Source: Parachlorella kessleri (lineage: Eukaryota > Chlorophyta > Trebouxiophyceae > Chlorellales > Chlorellaceae). From it: a stretch of DNA of 64,000 nt. Where the stretch lies: NCBI GenBank assembly GCA_001598975.1, contig BBXU01001039.1:1-64000 (forward strand), given 5' to 3'. The notes below the pieces were generated by a model that was not told the origin of the DNA, searched no databases, and saw only the letters and a list, made by a program, of their open reading frames with translations. Both the position numbers and the translations under genes were made by a program. Shown piece after piece: positions 23,842-35,463 of the stretch (position 1 is its first letter; each line of letters begins with the position of its first letter).

Positions 23842-24930
23842 ATGGCAAAGAAGACCTCGGCAGCTAAAGCAAACCTGCAGCCGACGGAGAGCACAGGGAG
23901 GGGCAAGCAGCGAAAGGCTGAGGAGGTGGCCGATGGGCTTAAGGTGGCTGGCAACAAGAAGCAGAAGAAAGAGGTGCAACAGCAGCAGCAGCGGCCGGCA
24001 GCTGAAACATTAGAGCAACCCAGCGCAAGCGCACGTGCTGTTGGGCCACACAACACTGGCAAGAAGGGCGGCAGCGAGATTGACGAGCTGTTTGGGCAGC
24101 TTCGGAAAAAGCAGGAAGGCCAGCCTGCCCTGGAAGGCGGTGAAGAGCAGCGGCAGCGACCCAAGGTGAGACGGGTTGAAACTCTGTCTCTCTGTTCATA
24201 TGGTGTTTGTGTAGCTTGCCACAGCTTGCCTTGCCGCTTTTGTCTCAAGGTGTTGGAGACTGTACCAGCTACTGCACACCCCTCTGAGTGACACTACATG
24301 CCTGCCTAACAGCGAGGGGTTATGAAGGAGTAGGCTATGTGATAGTGGCTACGTGTGGAACTCGATGCCTAAAATGTAGCCGCTGCCTTTCCCACGTAGC
24401 TCGTGCGCCTGTGTGTCGCTGTTGCAACTGCTGTAAGTATAAGTATAAGTATAAGTAACCTCCATGGCTGCAGAGAGAGGCAAGCAGTAAGACAGAGGCT
24501 GGGGCTGCAGCACCGCGGATTGCAGGCAGCAAGGATGACATTTTTGGGACAGAGACGGGAAAAGCTCGCAAGTAGGTCGTAGGTTCGGATGGACATGCTA
24601 TTATGCAGGGCTTGCGTGTTTTCCAGGGATGAGCCAGAGTAGTTTTTTAAGGGATGTGTGGCCAGTTATATGTGCCAGTAGCCCAGCGCTATTGCATAAC
24701 ACGCCATTCACCCAGCGTGGGGCAGGTGGGTTAGGGGGCTTGGGCTGTGCTTGTGGCCTGCCCAGCAGCACCCGTGAAGCGCTTACCCAGCTTTGCTGCC
24801 AATTGCGCTGCCCCTCTGCAGGCGGACAGAGGAGGGGTATGCGATCTACAGTGAAGATGAGCTAGGGTTGCAACGGAAGGATGCAGGCAACACGCCGCTG
24901 TGCCCCTTTGATTGTGACTGCTGTTACTAG
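23842..24930 (+). CDS. DUF1764 family protein
   Basis: Conserved eukaryotic protein of unknown function. Exons 23842-24165, 24474-24571, 24822-24930 join to 176 aa. The N-terminus is Lys/Gln-rich (AKKTSAAKANLQP, KKQKKEVQQQQQ), suggesting a nuclear or nucleolar location. The conserved parts are SEIDELFGQLRKK, GSKDDIFGTETGKARK, RTEEGYAIYSEDELGL and the hallmark C-terminus DAGNTPLCPFDCDCCY, with three Cys near the end. The donor at 24572 (GTAGGT) was chosen over an in-frame TAG because it restores the conserved K-R-T-E-E-G block. Intron 1 holds a TAAGTA microsatellite near 24433. Confidence 0.9.
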
Positions 24931-25853
24931 GTGTTGTTATTAGGTGCGCCGTCCCACATCAAGTGGTGCAGCTGGGCTTGTTGATGTGCCAGCACACTGG
25001 TTGACTTGCTGACCTGAGGTGGACGAAGATGCAGAAGGTCCAATGTCCAAGCTGGGTTGGCATGTTAGGTATGAGCTGGGCGGTGCCTGGTTGCTGTGAC
25101 CATACAAGGCGCTGCCAGAGCGGACTTGCCTGTGTTGGTGCTGTCATGTTTAGGAGCTGTTGCAAGCAGCCGCTACAGTTACAGGGCCAAGTGGGCCAGA
25201 GAAGCTTACTTTATGGGGTCAGGCCCTGGGGATCAGCCCCACATGTGACGGAAAACATGTGCCCCTCAGTACGAGTTTAGTCACCTCCTCCTGATGAAGA
25301 CTGGCTTCGGGGAGGCGCGCCTAGCCTGGCACACTTTTGTCCAAGGCCGCATCAGCGGCTGTTAACCGACTGCTTCGTGCCGTGAACAGGTTCGGTCGCT
25401 GGGCAGTCCTCATGGGTCTCATATTGGACTGCGTCAGTACTTGACGGGAGGCCGATTTGGCAGAGGCTACGGCAACCTTCACGAATATTCAAAACACTTC
25501 GCCGCGCGAAGTTTGTAAATAACAACATAGCCATACTTGTGTTCAAAACCGGGCTCCTGCCCAGACGTATTGAGTAGTGTACGGATTGCGGAATCCCGTT
25601 CGCCAGTTGGCCGCAAAAAAATCCTTCACGGCCACCAGCAAGTGTATGCGTGCCGAGCCCGTGCAACAACTAGCAGGGCCAGCAGGAGCTGCGAAAGTAG
25701 CTGACAAGGCGGCAAAAAAGTGACTTCTGGTACCCGGTATGATGAATGACGGCTGTCATTACTAACGGTCCTGCTGGATAACCTTCCTCGGGCCGCGCCC
25801 GCAATCAGCCAGCTCTCCGATGTTGTGGCAGCGCCCGACATAGCGCACCCACC
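24931..25853. other. Intergenic stretch
   Basis: No exon chain, RNA gene or repeat recognised. It probably holds the DUF1764 3' UTR and the kinase promoter. Confidence 0.4.
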
Positions 25854-28248
25854 ATGACTTTCTGTGCCTTGGTAGACGAGCTGGCGAGCAGCCACTCACG
25901 CTACCAACTGGTGAGTGCCGTCATGCATGGGTCTCAAGCTGGCCCCACTTCCTGTTTGCTCAGCTAACGGCCCTACCTGCCACAGGTCGATATTATAAAA
26001 CAAGGCGCTTTCGGCTGCGTGGCTCTGGCGAAGGACACTTTCAAGGGAACCTTGGTGGCGCTGAAGTTCGTCAGACGGGGCAGGGTGAGGTAGAGGCTGA
26101 GCAGCCTTAGATTAGGTTTGCTTGCAGTTAGCACGCGAGACGGCTGTCATGCAGTCCACTGTGTAGCTCCGTGTGGGCCTGTCCTGAATGCGGTATGGAA
26201 CATGGTTGCGAAACGTTGTGATTCAGTGCTTCCAAAACCTGATCACAACACTGTGTGCCACCAGACGCTACGGCATTCCAGTCCGACACGGCCTCCACCA
26301 TGGTTGATGCAGGGGGCTCTCGAGTGCGCAGAGGCCGAGGTTCTCAACCAGTCGAGGCTGCGACATCCTCACATCGTTGCTCTACACGAGGTGGGATTGA
26401 AAAGCTTTGCTGGTGCACGTACTTTTGAGCGCCACCATAGCCGCCCTGTGGTTTCTGGACAATGCCCTCCAAGGCCCGCACCTGCCCCTCGTCAGCCCCG
26501 CCTTCAGCTGTTGGCTGTCCTCAAGCCTGCCGGTTTCCCACCAATCGTTGCGCAGGTGTTCCTCACCGACAACTTCCTGGTATTGGTGCTCGACTATGCC
26601 GCGGGCGGGGACCTGCAAGAACTTGCCTCTCGCGGCCATGGCCTCCAGGAGCACACCGCACGCTGGCTGTTCCAGCAGGTGCTGTTTGCGCTGGACTACT
26701 GCCACCGCATGGGGGTGGCCTCCCGGGACATCAAGCCGGAGAATATTCTCCTGGTGGACGACCTAAAGAGCCCGCGGCCGCTGGTCAAGCTGGCTGACTT
26801 TGGGCTGTCTACGCAGTGCCGCGCGGAGGGCCACACCCGCCCAGTGGGCACCCCAGGCTACATGGCTCCTGAGATAGTGCTGGCCAGCCTGTGCGGCAGG
26901 AGCTACGACGCCAAGGTGCGCTGGCGCTGGTGGCGGGCGGCAGGGGCTATGCAGCATGTGGCAGCTATCTTGCGGCCAAGTGTGGGGCACGATGTGCTCG
27001 CTCAACTGTGTGCCTAAGTCCTTGGGGGGAGTCTTTGGGTGGAAGGGTGATGCGCTGTGAACTGTGGGTGGGTGCGCGTGTGGGACCAGGGGTGGCGCCG
27101 CGTGGTCGCAACGGTGGCGACCCCTTACCCAACCGCCTCGCCCTCCTGTCCTCCCTGCAGAAGGTGGATGTGTGGTCCGCGGGCGTGCTGCTGTACACTC
27201 TCCTCACCGGCTCGGCCCCCTTTCAGCGGCCTGCGGATGCCCAGCTGCCGCGAGAGCAGCGGGTGAAGGCTGTTCTGCAGCGCATACTCCGCCTGGACTA
27301 CAGCCTGCCCAATTCGGTGTCTGCCAGCTGCCGGGATCTGCTGCTCAGCCTGCTGGAGCCAGGTAGGCGCTAAAGAGCTCCAGGACAAATCGTGTTGTCC
27401 CTTGACTTGCGAGGCCAGGGTTCGAGGCTCAGAGGACCTGTCATACACACATGCGCACACAGCGCCCACTCAGCATTCATCCTGGCTAACTACCCCCCAC
27501 CTGCTTGGGTGCAGATGCCAGCCGGCGGCCAAGCATCCAGCAAGTTATGCAGCACCCCTGGTGCTGCGAAGGCGTGGAGGCTGGCGCCATTCTGCACTGC
27601 AATGACGTGTTCACTGCCAGCAGCATGGCCAACCCACCTAGCCCCCAGGTGAGGAGGCTGCAGGCTTGGCTTGGGAGCGTGGCACTCCCATCACGCCTTG
27701 GCTGGTTGGGATAAGGTTGCTCTCTCCCCTACATGGTGGTGCAGCGCCTTTGTCGGCAGCGTCGCCGTCCGGCTGTCATTCACATTTAGCCAGCCTTACT
27801 TCTGGCAAGCACCACTTGCTGCTACGGAGCGATGGCTGCTCTGCGGGACCTGGTACAGCAGATTATGGATGGCTGGACCCAGCCCTTCTGGGCCCCCACT
27901 GCGTGCGTTTGCAGCGGCCGGCTTTGGTACCGACTGCGGTGCCTAGGGTCCTCCCTCTTGCATTGCCGAGGCTTGCTGGGTCTCTTCTCCTGGAGCCGCT
28001 GGTGCTGCGCAAGGCCTTTTCTTATTTTGTAAGCCATTTCCCGTCCCACTTGCCTGCTCCTGCAGCTCCTTCAAGAGGTGCTGTCCATTTTGGCAGAGGC
28101 CTGCATGGGGCCTGAGCCGGTGGTGAGGGATAGGCTGGCCAAGACGCGTTCAGTGGATACCGCTGCAAGCTCGGAGGGGAGTGACAGCACTGCCGATGGC
28201 GCCATGGCATCCGGCAGCAACTCGGCGGCTAGTATTGCCTGCGCCTGA
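25854..28248 (+). CDS. Ser/Thr protein kinase, SnRK2/CAMK-like
   Basis: Exons: 25854-25910, 25986-26084, 26313-26390, 26556-26915, 27161-27362, 27515-27648, 28066-28248, giving 370 aa in frame. The kinase domain starts near residue 17: Gly loop QGAFGCVALAK, VALKF Lys, the catalytic loop VASRDIKPENILL (Ser in place of the His of HRD), LADFGLS, GTPGYMAPE, then VDVWSAGVLLYTLLTGSAPF and RILRLDYSLP as in SnRK2/CAMK kinases, ending with DASRRPSIQQVMQHPW. The Asp base, DFG and APE are all intact. The C-terminal tail is acidic and Ser-rich (SSEGSDSTADGAMASGSNS), roughly like SnRK2 tails. The acceptor at 27161 reads CAGAAG, so one Lys may be optional. Substrate and upstream signal are unknown. Confidence 0.85.
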
Positions 28249-30134
28249 CGACCGTGGGGAGGTGTGTGGGGCGCCCTGAGCTGGGAGCCGCCGGAATGTG
28301 GAGGGGGTCAAGGCACTGTTCTTCTCTTGGCAACTCATGGCCCACCACAGCTGCGCCTACCCTGGACAGTCCAAATAGTCTGCCGGCTCTCTGCTGCAAA
28401 GAGTATTTCTGGTGGTGTGGCGGCCACCCGACAATTCCTGGACAGCCGTTCTGTCTTTTTGCCTACTAATCAAGACAGGGGCCAGCATAGGCGTGTTTTT
28501 CTTTCGGGGCCTGGACATTCAATGCCAAGCTGGCTGCGCCAAGGCCTTCGCCCCGCGCGTTGCCGGTGCCCTTGCGCCACCTGACAGCACCACTACAGAA
28601 CGCTGTGGTGCTGCATTGTACCAAGTGCCTCCCGCAGCTCTGTTGGCGTTGCCCTGGGGTTTGTAGTCTCAGGGCGCCAGGGAGGCCTTGCCAAAACCTA
28701 TCGACAAAGTGCTGGAATTTTTTGACAGGTATGTGTATGCTTGGTTGGGGTAACAGCCTGACTAGGGGTGCTCTGTGTCCGCTCTGTTTCCTGACGGATG
28801 AACCAACACGCTGCAATTCTTTGTTCTTGGATTTGTCTTTGCTTTGAGGTGGGGTGGGGGGCTTGCCTTGCTGCATGCCGTGGTAAGCACATGAGCTACC
28901 CTCCAGCGGGGTGTGATTTTTGTGGTCTCAGTGGCTATGGGCTCCTTTGGGACCTAGTCCCCTGTGGTCCTGTAGCATAGGAGGCAGACTGAGTTGTGGT
29001 GGGGGTGGTTGTACAGCGCTGGCTGTCGAGTGTTGTTGTGATATGTGAGGGCCGAGCAGGTGACAGTGAATGCTTGCTGTGATGGCTTCGTCAAATGCCG
29101 TATTGTTGGGAAGCATACGCTCATGCAAGTGTTCGCGAGAAATTGCAGTTTTTTAATGGTGCACTGGCTTTTCATTTTTTTCCCCTCTGCCGTGGGCTGA
29201 AATTGTTTGTTAGCGACAGTACAGTTTTTGCGGATGCCTTTGCCGTCTGCCAAGGTGACAATTCTTGAAGATAGGATTGGGTCCTACTGAAACTCACCAA
29301 CATGCCTTGCAATCTGACTTCCTTTCCTTGGTTGTGTTTCCTTGGTTGTGTTATCTGGCGAGAAATCATGTGGGGTGGAAACGGTGTTTGCAATTGTCAC
29401 CCGCTGGTCTCCAGGCAGTGTTGGGGTCATACCTTTGGAATTCCTTTGTGTAGCACTGCATGCATATGCCGGCCTGACAAAGCTGAGGGGCTCCCCAGCT
29501 CAGCTTTCAAAGTTGGAACATGTTTGAGGATAGGACTATGTCCTTGGGTTGAACGGGTGGGATTTCTGGTGCGGGCCTACTTGGCCTACCTGCTCGATAT
29601 GGGGTCGAGGTGGCCTTGGTGTTACGATGTTGTATTTTGATGGTCCTTTACACCTGCCCCAGGCAGTCTCTGACATCTGCTGTCATGAGTGGTTGGACGG
29701 TTTGAGAGTTCGAGGGGTTTTTGTAACTTGCATCTGAAATCTGAAAGGAGAGACAGCTGTACAGGGCAAGCATGCTAGCTTGACAGTTGGGCCTGTAAGC
29801 CGAGCGGCACCGGCACCGTCCCCTCTGTGGCACAGGGCGTCATCTGTCTCTACACCAGAGCACAAGGTACTGGTCCTCACTAAATCGGCAACTTTCATGA
29901 AACGACCGTTTCAAGGTCTGGGCAGTCCAAGAATGATATAAGGACCAAAACTACCAAGTTTGGGGCTCTAACACTACCGCGAAGGGTGTACAATGGACAA
30001 GCAAAGTTTAGTCACCCGCGCGCGCCCGGGTCAACAGGTGTCCAGCCTGTTGTGTGGCAAACCTGCACAATCTTCCGCGGCACACACCACCCATCCGATT
30101 GCCCTCGGACAAGTTCCTACCACCTCCTACTATC

Positions 30135-30571
30135 ATGTTGAGCCCCGAGGGACCCCGGCAGAGTGCTAATAGGTTGTACAAGCGTCGCAAAGTAAGCCAC
30201 TGCCTCGCTACCGCACTTGGGCGTCCATGCTTACATGACACACCCTCAAGTCCTTTGCACACCTCGCGCTCTTGGTCTCTGCTCCACTGGCGCCTGTGCC
30301 TCAGAGCATCCCTCACATTTCTCACTTGGCTGCTGTGCACCTGGCAAACCCCGATCAATAGTCCGCTTGCATGCACGCCCCGGCTGCTGACGTGTGGGCT
30401 CTACAGCTGGGACGGGCGCCGCCCAATCCTGGTCGTGTCGCTCCTGCTGCTGCTGCCGTTGCTGTCGCCGCCTCACTGCTGCCTTTGCCGCCGCTTGCTA
30501 GTGCTGCTTCTCCTGATGCTGGCGCTCCCTTGCCTGTCCCTGCGCCTTACATGTCCCTGCGCAACTGCTAG
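30135..30571 (+). CDS. Possible small Ala/Pro-rich protein
   Basis: An ATG at 30135 opens a basic stretch (MLSPEGPRQSANRLYKRRK) ending in a GTAAGC donor near 30190. A second block up to a stop at about 30571 is Ala/Pro-rich in one frame and Leu-rich in another. I cannot fix the splice phase and recognise no family. It may be non-coding. Confidence 0.2.
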
Positions 30572-31212
30572 TACGAGTGTCCCTGGTACTAGCTGGCCTT
30601 AGACCTACCCCGCAGGGTCCTGCAGGCCTGAAACTTTCAGAAGCTCATTTTCCAGGTATGAGTAGCTGACTGACACTCACCAGAGGCTTTGAAACCTTTT
30701 GAATAGCAGGGATTTTTCCTGTCAGACTCACATGCCACTGTAATGTGGCAGCGATGTTGTGGGCCGCACCCAACGGCTCAGTCTAGCGTTTCAGATAGGT
30801 TTCTACGATACATAAACGTTATCGCGGACTCTGGAACGTCAAGATGACAGGTTTGGGCTCTCTGGACACGTTCCCGCGAGAGCGCCGGGCCGGAGCATGC
30901 TCAGCACGCGCCTTGAACCAGTACAAGGGGTACGGTGTGACCAGTCACAGTCAAATAGCACCAATTGGCTTGCAAGCTGACGCTTGGTGCCACCAAGCTC
31001 AGTGAGCTGCTTCTGAGGCACTTCATTTAAGGCTTTCACCAGTTCTTACCAAGTAGGCCACTTCGGCTAATCAGCCCTCACGAACGTTGCGGAGGGACAA
31101 CTGTAACCCATCTCACTTACACACATGTGACACATGTGTGTCGGCTGCAGGGCAACTTGCTCTGCAGCCGACTCGAAGCACACAGCTTCAGTCTCCCGCC
31201 TGCCAAGGGACA

Positions 31213-31290
31213 ACAATAGCATCCAGCCCTGTCAGTACGGTCTGCCTCCCACTATCTGTTCGCACTACCTGCTAGCTACCAATAGGGTAC
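31213..31290 (-). repeat. Dispersed short repeat, minus-strand copy
   Basis: Reverse complement carries GTAGTGCGAACAGATAG and CTGACAGGGCTGGATGC, matching the family. It lies downstream of the minus-strand PP2C gene, so its orientation relative to the gene matches the plus-strand copies behind IVD and OTU. A fragment of the same end is at 31838-31866. Confidence 0.7.
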
Positions 31291-32487
31291 CACAGCCAGC
31301 ACACACGTACGCACAGCGGAAAATCATCAAACAGATCTGCCACAGGCACATTCAGGATCAGGATGGGCCACAGCAACATCCTACATAGCACTCAACACCA
31401 AGCTGTTGGACCGTTCATGCCTCAAAAATTAACAGATATCCTGAGCAGAATGGCAACAACAAATGGACTTCAACACCCAAGCTACACGCCAAACTACATG
31501 ACTATGCCTGCAGCATCGTCACACCAAAAAACAACTGTGCCCGGGTGACCAACCAACAAGAGCTTACGTTGAAACTCTGCATGAGCATACCAGCCACACT
31601 GGGCGCAAGGGCTTCAACCCTTTCGCCTGCCGCTACCCAGCGCCCCGGTCGCAAAAAGAGGACAACCAGGACTCCCTCGGCCCCTCAAGAAAACACGGGA
31701 AAGGACCTTGTACTGTACAGCAGTCTGACCACTTGCCAGCCCGACAAAACCATATGGTGCATCTGCAGTTGGGGCGGCAACATGCACAGACATGCACCAA
31801 TGAATCAGACCTCAGGGAAGACACAGAGCATAACGGCATACAGCCCTGTCAGTCCACTATGGACGCCCTCCTCTCTAACCTACATCGCCTGACTCCTGCA
31901 CTAGATAAGCGGCACCAGCAATGCACACACCGTCCTGAGTAATGTACAAGTCTCGCAGCTCCAAAATAGGCTCTCAGAAGCTCTTTGAGCAGACACACAA
32001 CAACACATGAACAAAGTAAGGAAATCAGTAAAGTGGCCTGGTGCCTGGTAGTAACCAAGAACTAGCGCGGGAGGAAACCACGCCAGTACGGCAGCCCTGG
32101 AAGGTAGAACTATAGCAGTGCTGACACATAGGGGTCAGGAGGTGGCGGCTGACCCTCTCACACATTCCTTGGCAAGCCTGTCCATCTGTTATCAGTACCT
32201 AGGTAGGGAGGCAGCAGGCGCAGATCTAGGGCGTGACTTCCACCCGCTGCCCCTCACCCCGCCAAGGGACGGCCCACACACCAAAGGGATAGGCATAGCC
32301 TGCACCAGGCCGGTCCGCCCAGCCAAAGCGTGCCCAGCAGGGATTGCAAGGCTCACGCCTCAACAAATCCTATGGCGTGGCTGACCTGTGACTACCCATG
32401 GCAGCCAAGGAAAAAACAAAGGTCCGCCTGGCTGCACACCCTGTGCACCCCAGGTTTGGGATCTAGGGTGGTTGTAATCACAGCCGT

Positions 32488-34926
32488 CTACAAGTAGGCG
32501 ACAGCCACCGTGCAGTCGTCGCAGTTGCGGCCGCGGTACTTGACAGCCCACTCGCGCTGCGCCACCTCCACCAAAGCGTGCGCAGCAGCCTCGGCACTGC
32601 CCGCGCCAGCAGCAATGTCCACCGCGCGCTGGTTGGAGACAAATTCCCACAGGCCATCAGTGGCCAGTACGAGGATGTGGGACGGCTGCGGTGCTGAGGC
32701 CGTGCTGAATAGGGCCTCCACTTGCAGTCGCTTGTCCTGTGGTTGCTGGGCGGAGGTGCCACGGGCTGCCTTGCTGAAGCCCCCAAACTTGCTGGTCGCC
32801 TTGCTGCCCCTGCCTCGCGCCCTGGGAAACTCGTCCCAGCTGCTGCTGCTCAGGCTGTCCGCGCGGTGGTCTGCTGCCGCTGCCTTTCCCTGCTGCTGTT
32901 CCAGGTGGAACCCGGCATGAGGTGCTGCTACATGGGCGGCAGGAGCAACGGGCGGCGGCAGCGGGAACACTGCAAACTCTGGGATGGCGGTCACGCCAAC
33001 GGTGGAAGCGAGGGTGTCGCCAAAGGCGCGAGCTACGGCCAGGCCCGGGACCCACTGGTCCGGCACGAAAATGCGGTAGGGTCCTGCGAGGGCAAATGGG
33101 AAACGCAGAGGCGTCTTGCTCAAGGTGCCTGCCGGCAGGTACGGAGCTGACAAGACCTGCTGAACAGAGCACTACAACGCCGCTCAACATCACATCGCAG
33201 GTGCTCAGCTGCCCCAGCCGCAGGGGGCAGACCAGCCAGACCACGCACCACGAACCCTGGCAGGCACCGTGCAAGCACAGTTTGTCCGCTCCACCACCAC
33301 ACTTCATTTGCTTCATATGACCAATATGATGCCACTCTGTCAAGGCAAGAGCCCTGACTCCTGTCCTAACGCATGCCCTGACTTACTCCCTGACTCATGC
33401 CCTGACTCACCCATAGGGTTGCCCTGGGCATCCGTGGCCACACGGTCCACTCGACCGCCAGCTGCCGCAATGCGCGCCAGCTCAGAGGGGCTTTCAGGCT
33501 TGTGGTCTGCGGTCAGCTGATGCGCCTGGTAGCCCTTGCCACTGCTGCCGCGCACACCAACCACGGCACGCGAGTCGCCAGCCCACGCTGCCACAATCCT
33601 GCAGCCACAAGTGAATGCAAGGAAGGACCCATGAGCCACTACTTGACTACGGTAGGAGCAGAGCCGCTTCAAAGCTGGCCCACACGCCACAGCATGGAGC
33701 CAGTGCAGACCCAACACTGCGACGCCCCAGGTTCCTCGTCTGCATATCATCTACAACACATCATCTTTAAGACCAGCCGACCAAACCGGTGCTGTCACAG
33801 CCAAAACATGGAGCGGAAAACAAAGCCCCCGGCTGACCTGTCGCCCAGGAGCATGCACAGCGCTGCCGTAGCGCCGCTCTTGGAGAAGTCCTGCTCTGCC
33901 TCGCCCAGCCGCTGCTCGGCAAAAGAAAACGTTTGCAGCAAGCAGCTCTCCGCGACCTCCTGGCTCACAGCGCCGCCCAGCGCGGCAGCGCCTGCCGCGG
34001 CCGGCGCAGCAGGCGGCAGCGTGCAGCCTTCCAGGGCTGTAAGCATGGCCTCGCGCACAGCGCGCGCCGCGGCAGCGCCTTGCACGCCGTGGCCGTCAAA
34101 GACTCCAACCACAATGGCGGCTGCCGCAGTGCTGCTGGCTTCAAAAGCGTGCAGCAAAAAGCTGTCCTGGTTTTGCGGCTTCCAGTGGCCGGCGCAGCGC
34201 CCACCACGGGACACGACCGTCAGGCCTGCAGGACAGCAGCACAACAACAGCAGGCCCAGGCGTTGCTATGCCGTGCTACACACTTAAGCATGCTGCTAAC
34301 CCAGCGCCGCAACCTAATGCATTGGCATGCCTTTTCAGCTACAAACACAGCCACTTGCTCCAGACTTGCTGCATGCGCAGTCCCTTGCACACGCAGCACT
34401 TGCCAAGAGCCACGCGCAGCGACGCACCAGCTGTGGTGGGCGGCCTTCCAGACCATGTGCTATCGTAAAAGGCGGGCTTCAGGTAGGCCTCGGCGTCCCA
34501 CAATTGCAGGTGCTCAACCGCCGGGCAGGATGCAGCGCTGCTAGCCTGGCAAGAGTAGCGACACAAGTGGCAGTCTTGCAAGGTGCGGGTGCTCTGGAAG
34601 GCCTGGACGGCCTGCGAGCAAAGTACAGAGGTTTTCTTGATATGCCCAACTTGCAGTTACCAGTGGGTGGCCAAAATTCTTGCAGTGCAGCTCTTCTTCA
34701 CAAAGTGGCCCCCCTTCCTTCCTTCCTTCCATTCTAGCGCACCTCCCCAGCAGTCATGAGGCGCCGTAGGGCAGCATCTGCGCTGCTCCCCAGCTGCTCA
34801 GCTCTGCGATCCACAAGCACGGCCGCAGGCGTTGCCGCTATAGCAAGCGTGGGGCGGCGAGTGAGGGCAGCGGCCCTAAGCGGCCTCTGGCCAGCCCGCA
34901 AAAGGGCAGTGTTCGGCCTGCACGCA
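32488..34926 (-). CDS. PP2C-type Ser/Thr protein phosphatase (5' end uncertain)
   Basis: Metal-dependent PP2C phosphatase. Exons on the minus strand: about 34926-34743, 34611-34404, 34225-33838, 33598-33411, 33083-32488; phases agree. Motifs: KPQNQDSFLL, VVGVFDGHG (metal Asp), GATAALCMLLGDR, AAWAGDSRAVVG, LTADHKPESPSE, LAVARAFGD, ILVLATDGLWEFVSNQ and the C-terminal NCDDCTVAVAYL with the metal-binding Asp pair. The N-terminal region before the domain (Ala/Arg-rich, then Cys-containing, up to ALRVALG) has no known domain and could include an organelle signal. About 85 residues rich in Ser, Gly and Lys are inserted between FAVFPLPPP and the ILVLATDGLW strand. The intron after 34404 starts with GC. 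I could not find the start codon. Confidence 0.85.
33352..33411 (-). repeat. Donor-derived minisatellite in PP2C intron
   Basis: Directly after the donor at 33410 the gene strand repeats GAGTCAGGG or a close variant four times (GTGAGTCAGGGCATGAGTCA and onward). The units reuse the donor context itself. Confidence 0.65.
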
Positions 34927-35463
34927 GAGATGCACCTCTGGGCTCACATTCGGGGCTCAATGGAGGCACCTGCGGGCCGCAACGCAGCTGGGGGCACCAT
35001 GACAGTCGGTTACCTGTGATGCAGCAACGGGTTTGGCATTCCGACGTTGCCTCAAAAGAGGCTTGAAGGAATCTTAGCGATTCAAGTCGCACGCAGTGTT
35101 CGTGCGAGCGAGGTCTGGTGTGCAGTCGGAACAAAGTACACGAAGAGAACCAACACGTAAAGCTCGGAACTACGTGAACCTAGAGACGCGTCCCGAGGGG
35201 TCATTCTTGTGTTGTGTGGTAAGACCTCTAGCTATCCAGGACCGGATGCCTTAGTCAAACGTAGTCATGAATCCTTTGCAAGGGCTGCTCCACTTGAGCC
35301 AAGGCTTATGTTATATACACCCTTGGGAGTGACTGGTATTTCCAGTTCCACCTTGCAGTGCAATTGAAGCGGTGCACTTCGTATGATCGAGTAGAATCAC
35401 AATTCATTGAGTTGCCTTTTTCTTCTCTTAACCCGATTAGCTGAAAACTACAGCAGTTGTGGC
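34927..35463. other. Divergent region, PP2C / CDC25-like
   Basis: Holds the unresolved 5' end of PP2C and the CDC25-like promoter. No motif recognised. Confidence 0.35.

Larger units (their letters stand above)
28249..32487. other. Gene-poor 4.2-kb stretch
   Basis: Between the kinase and PP2C 3' ends. Apart from one weak two-exon candidate near 30135 and two minus-strand copies of the dispersed repeat, I see no gene. A short direct repeat of TTTCCTTGGTTGTG lies near 29320. Confidence 0.4.

Noticed and set aside
30054..30602. 182-codon plus-strand frame with a Leu-rich end
   Set aside because: The same DNA is Ala-rich in another frame and Arg/Gln-rich on the other strand, as expected for GC-rich triplet repeats.
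34756..35019. 87-codon plus-strand frame MRRRRAASALLPS
   Set aside because: The opposite strand gives an exon in phase with the PP2C chain; the plus frame has no splice partners.
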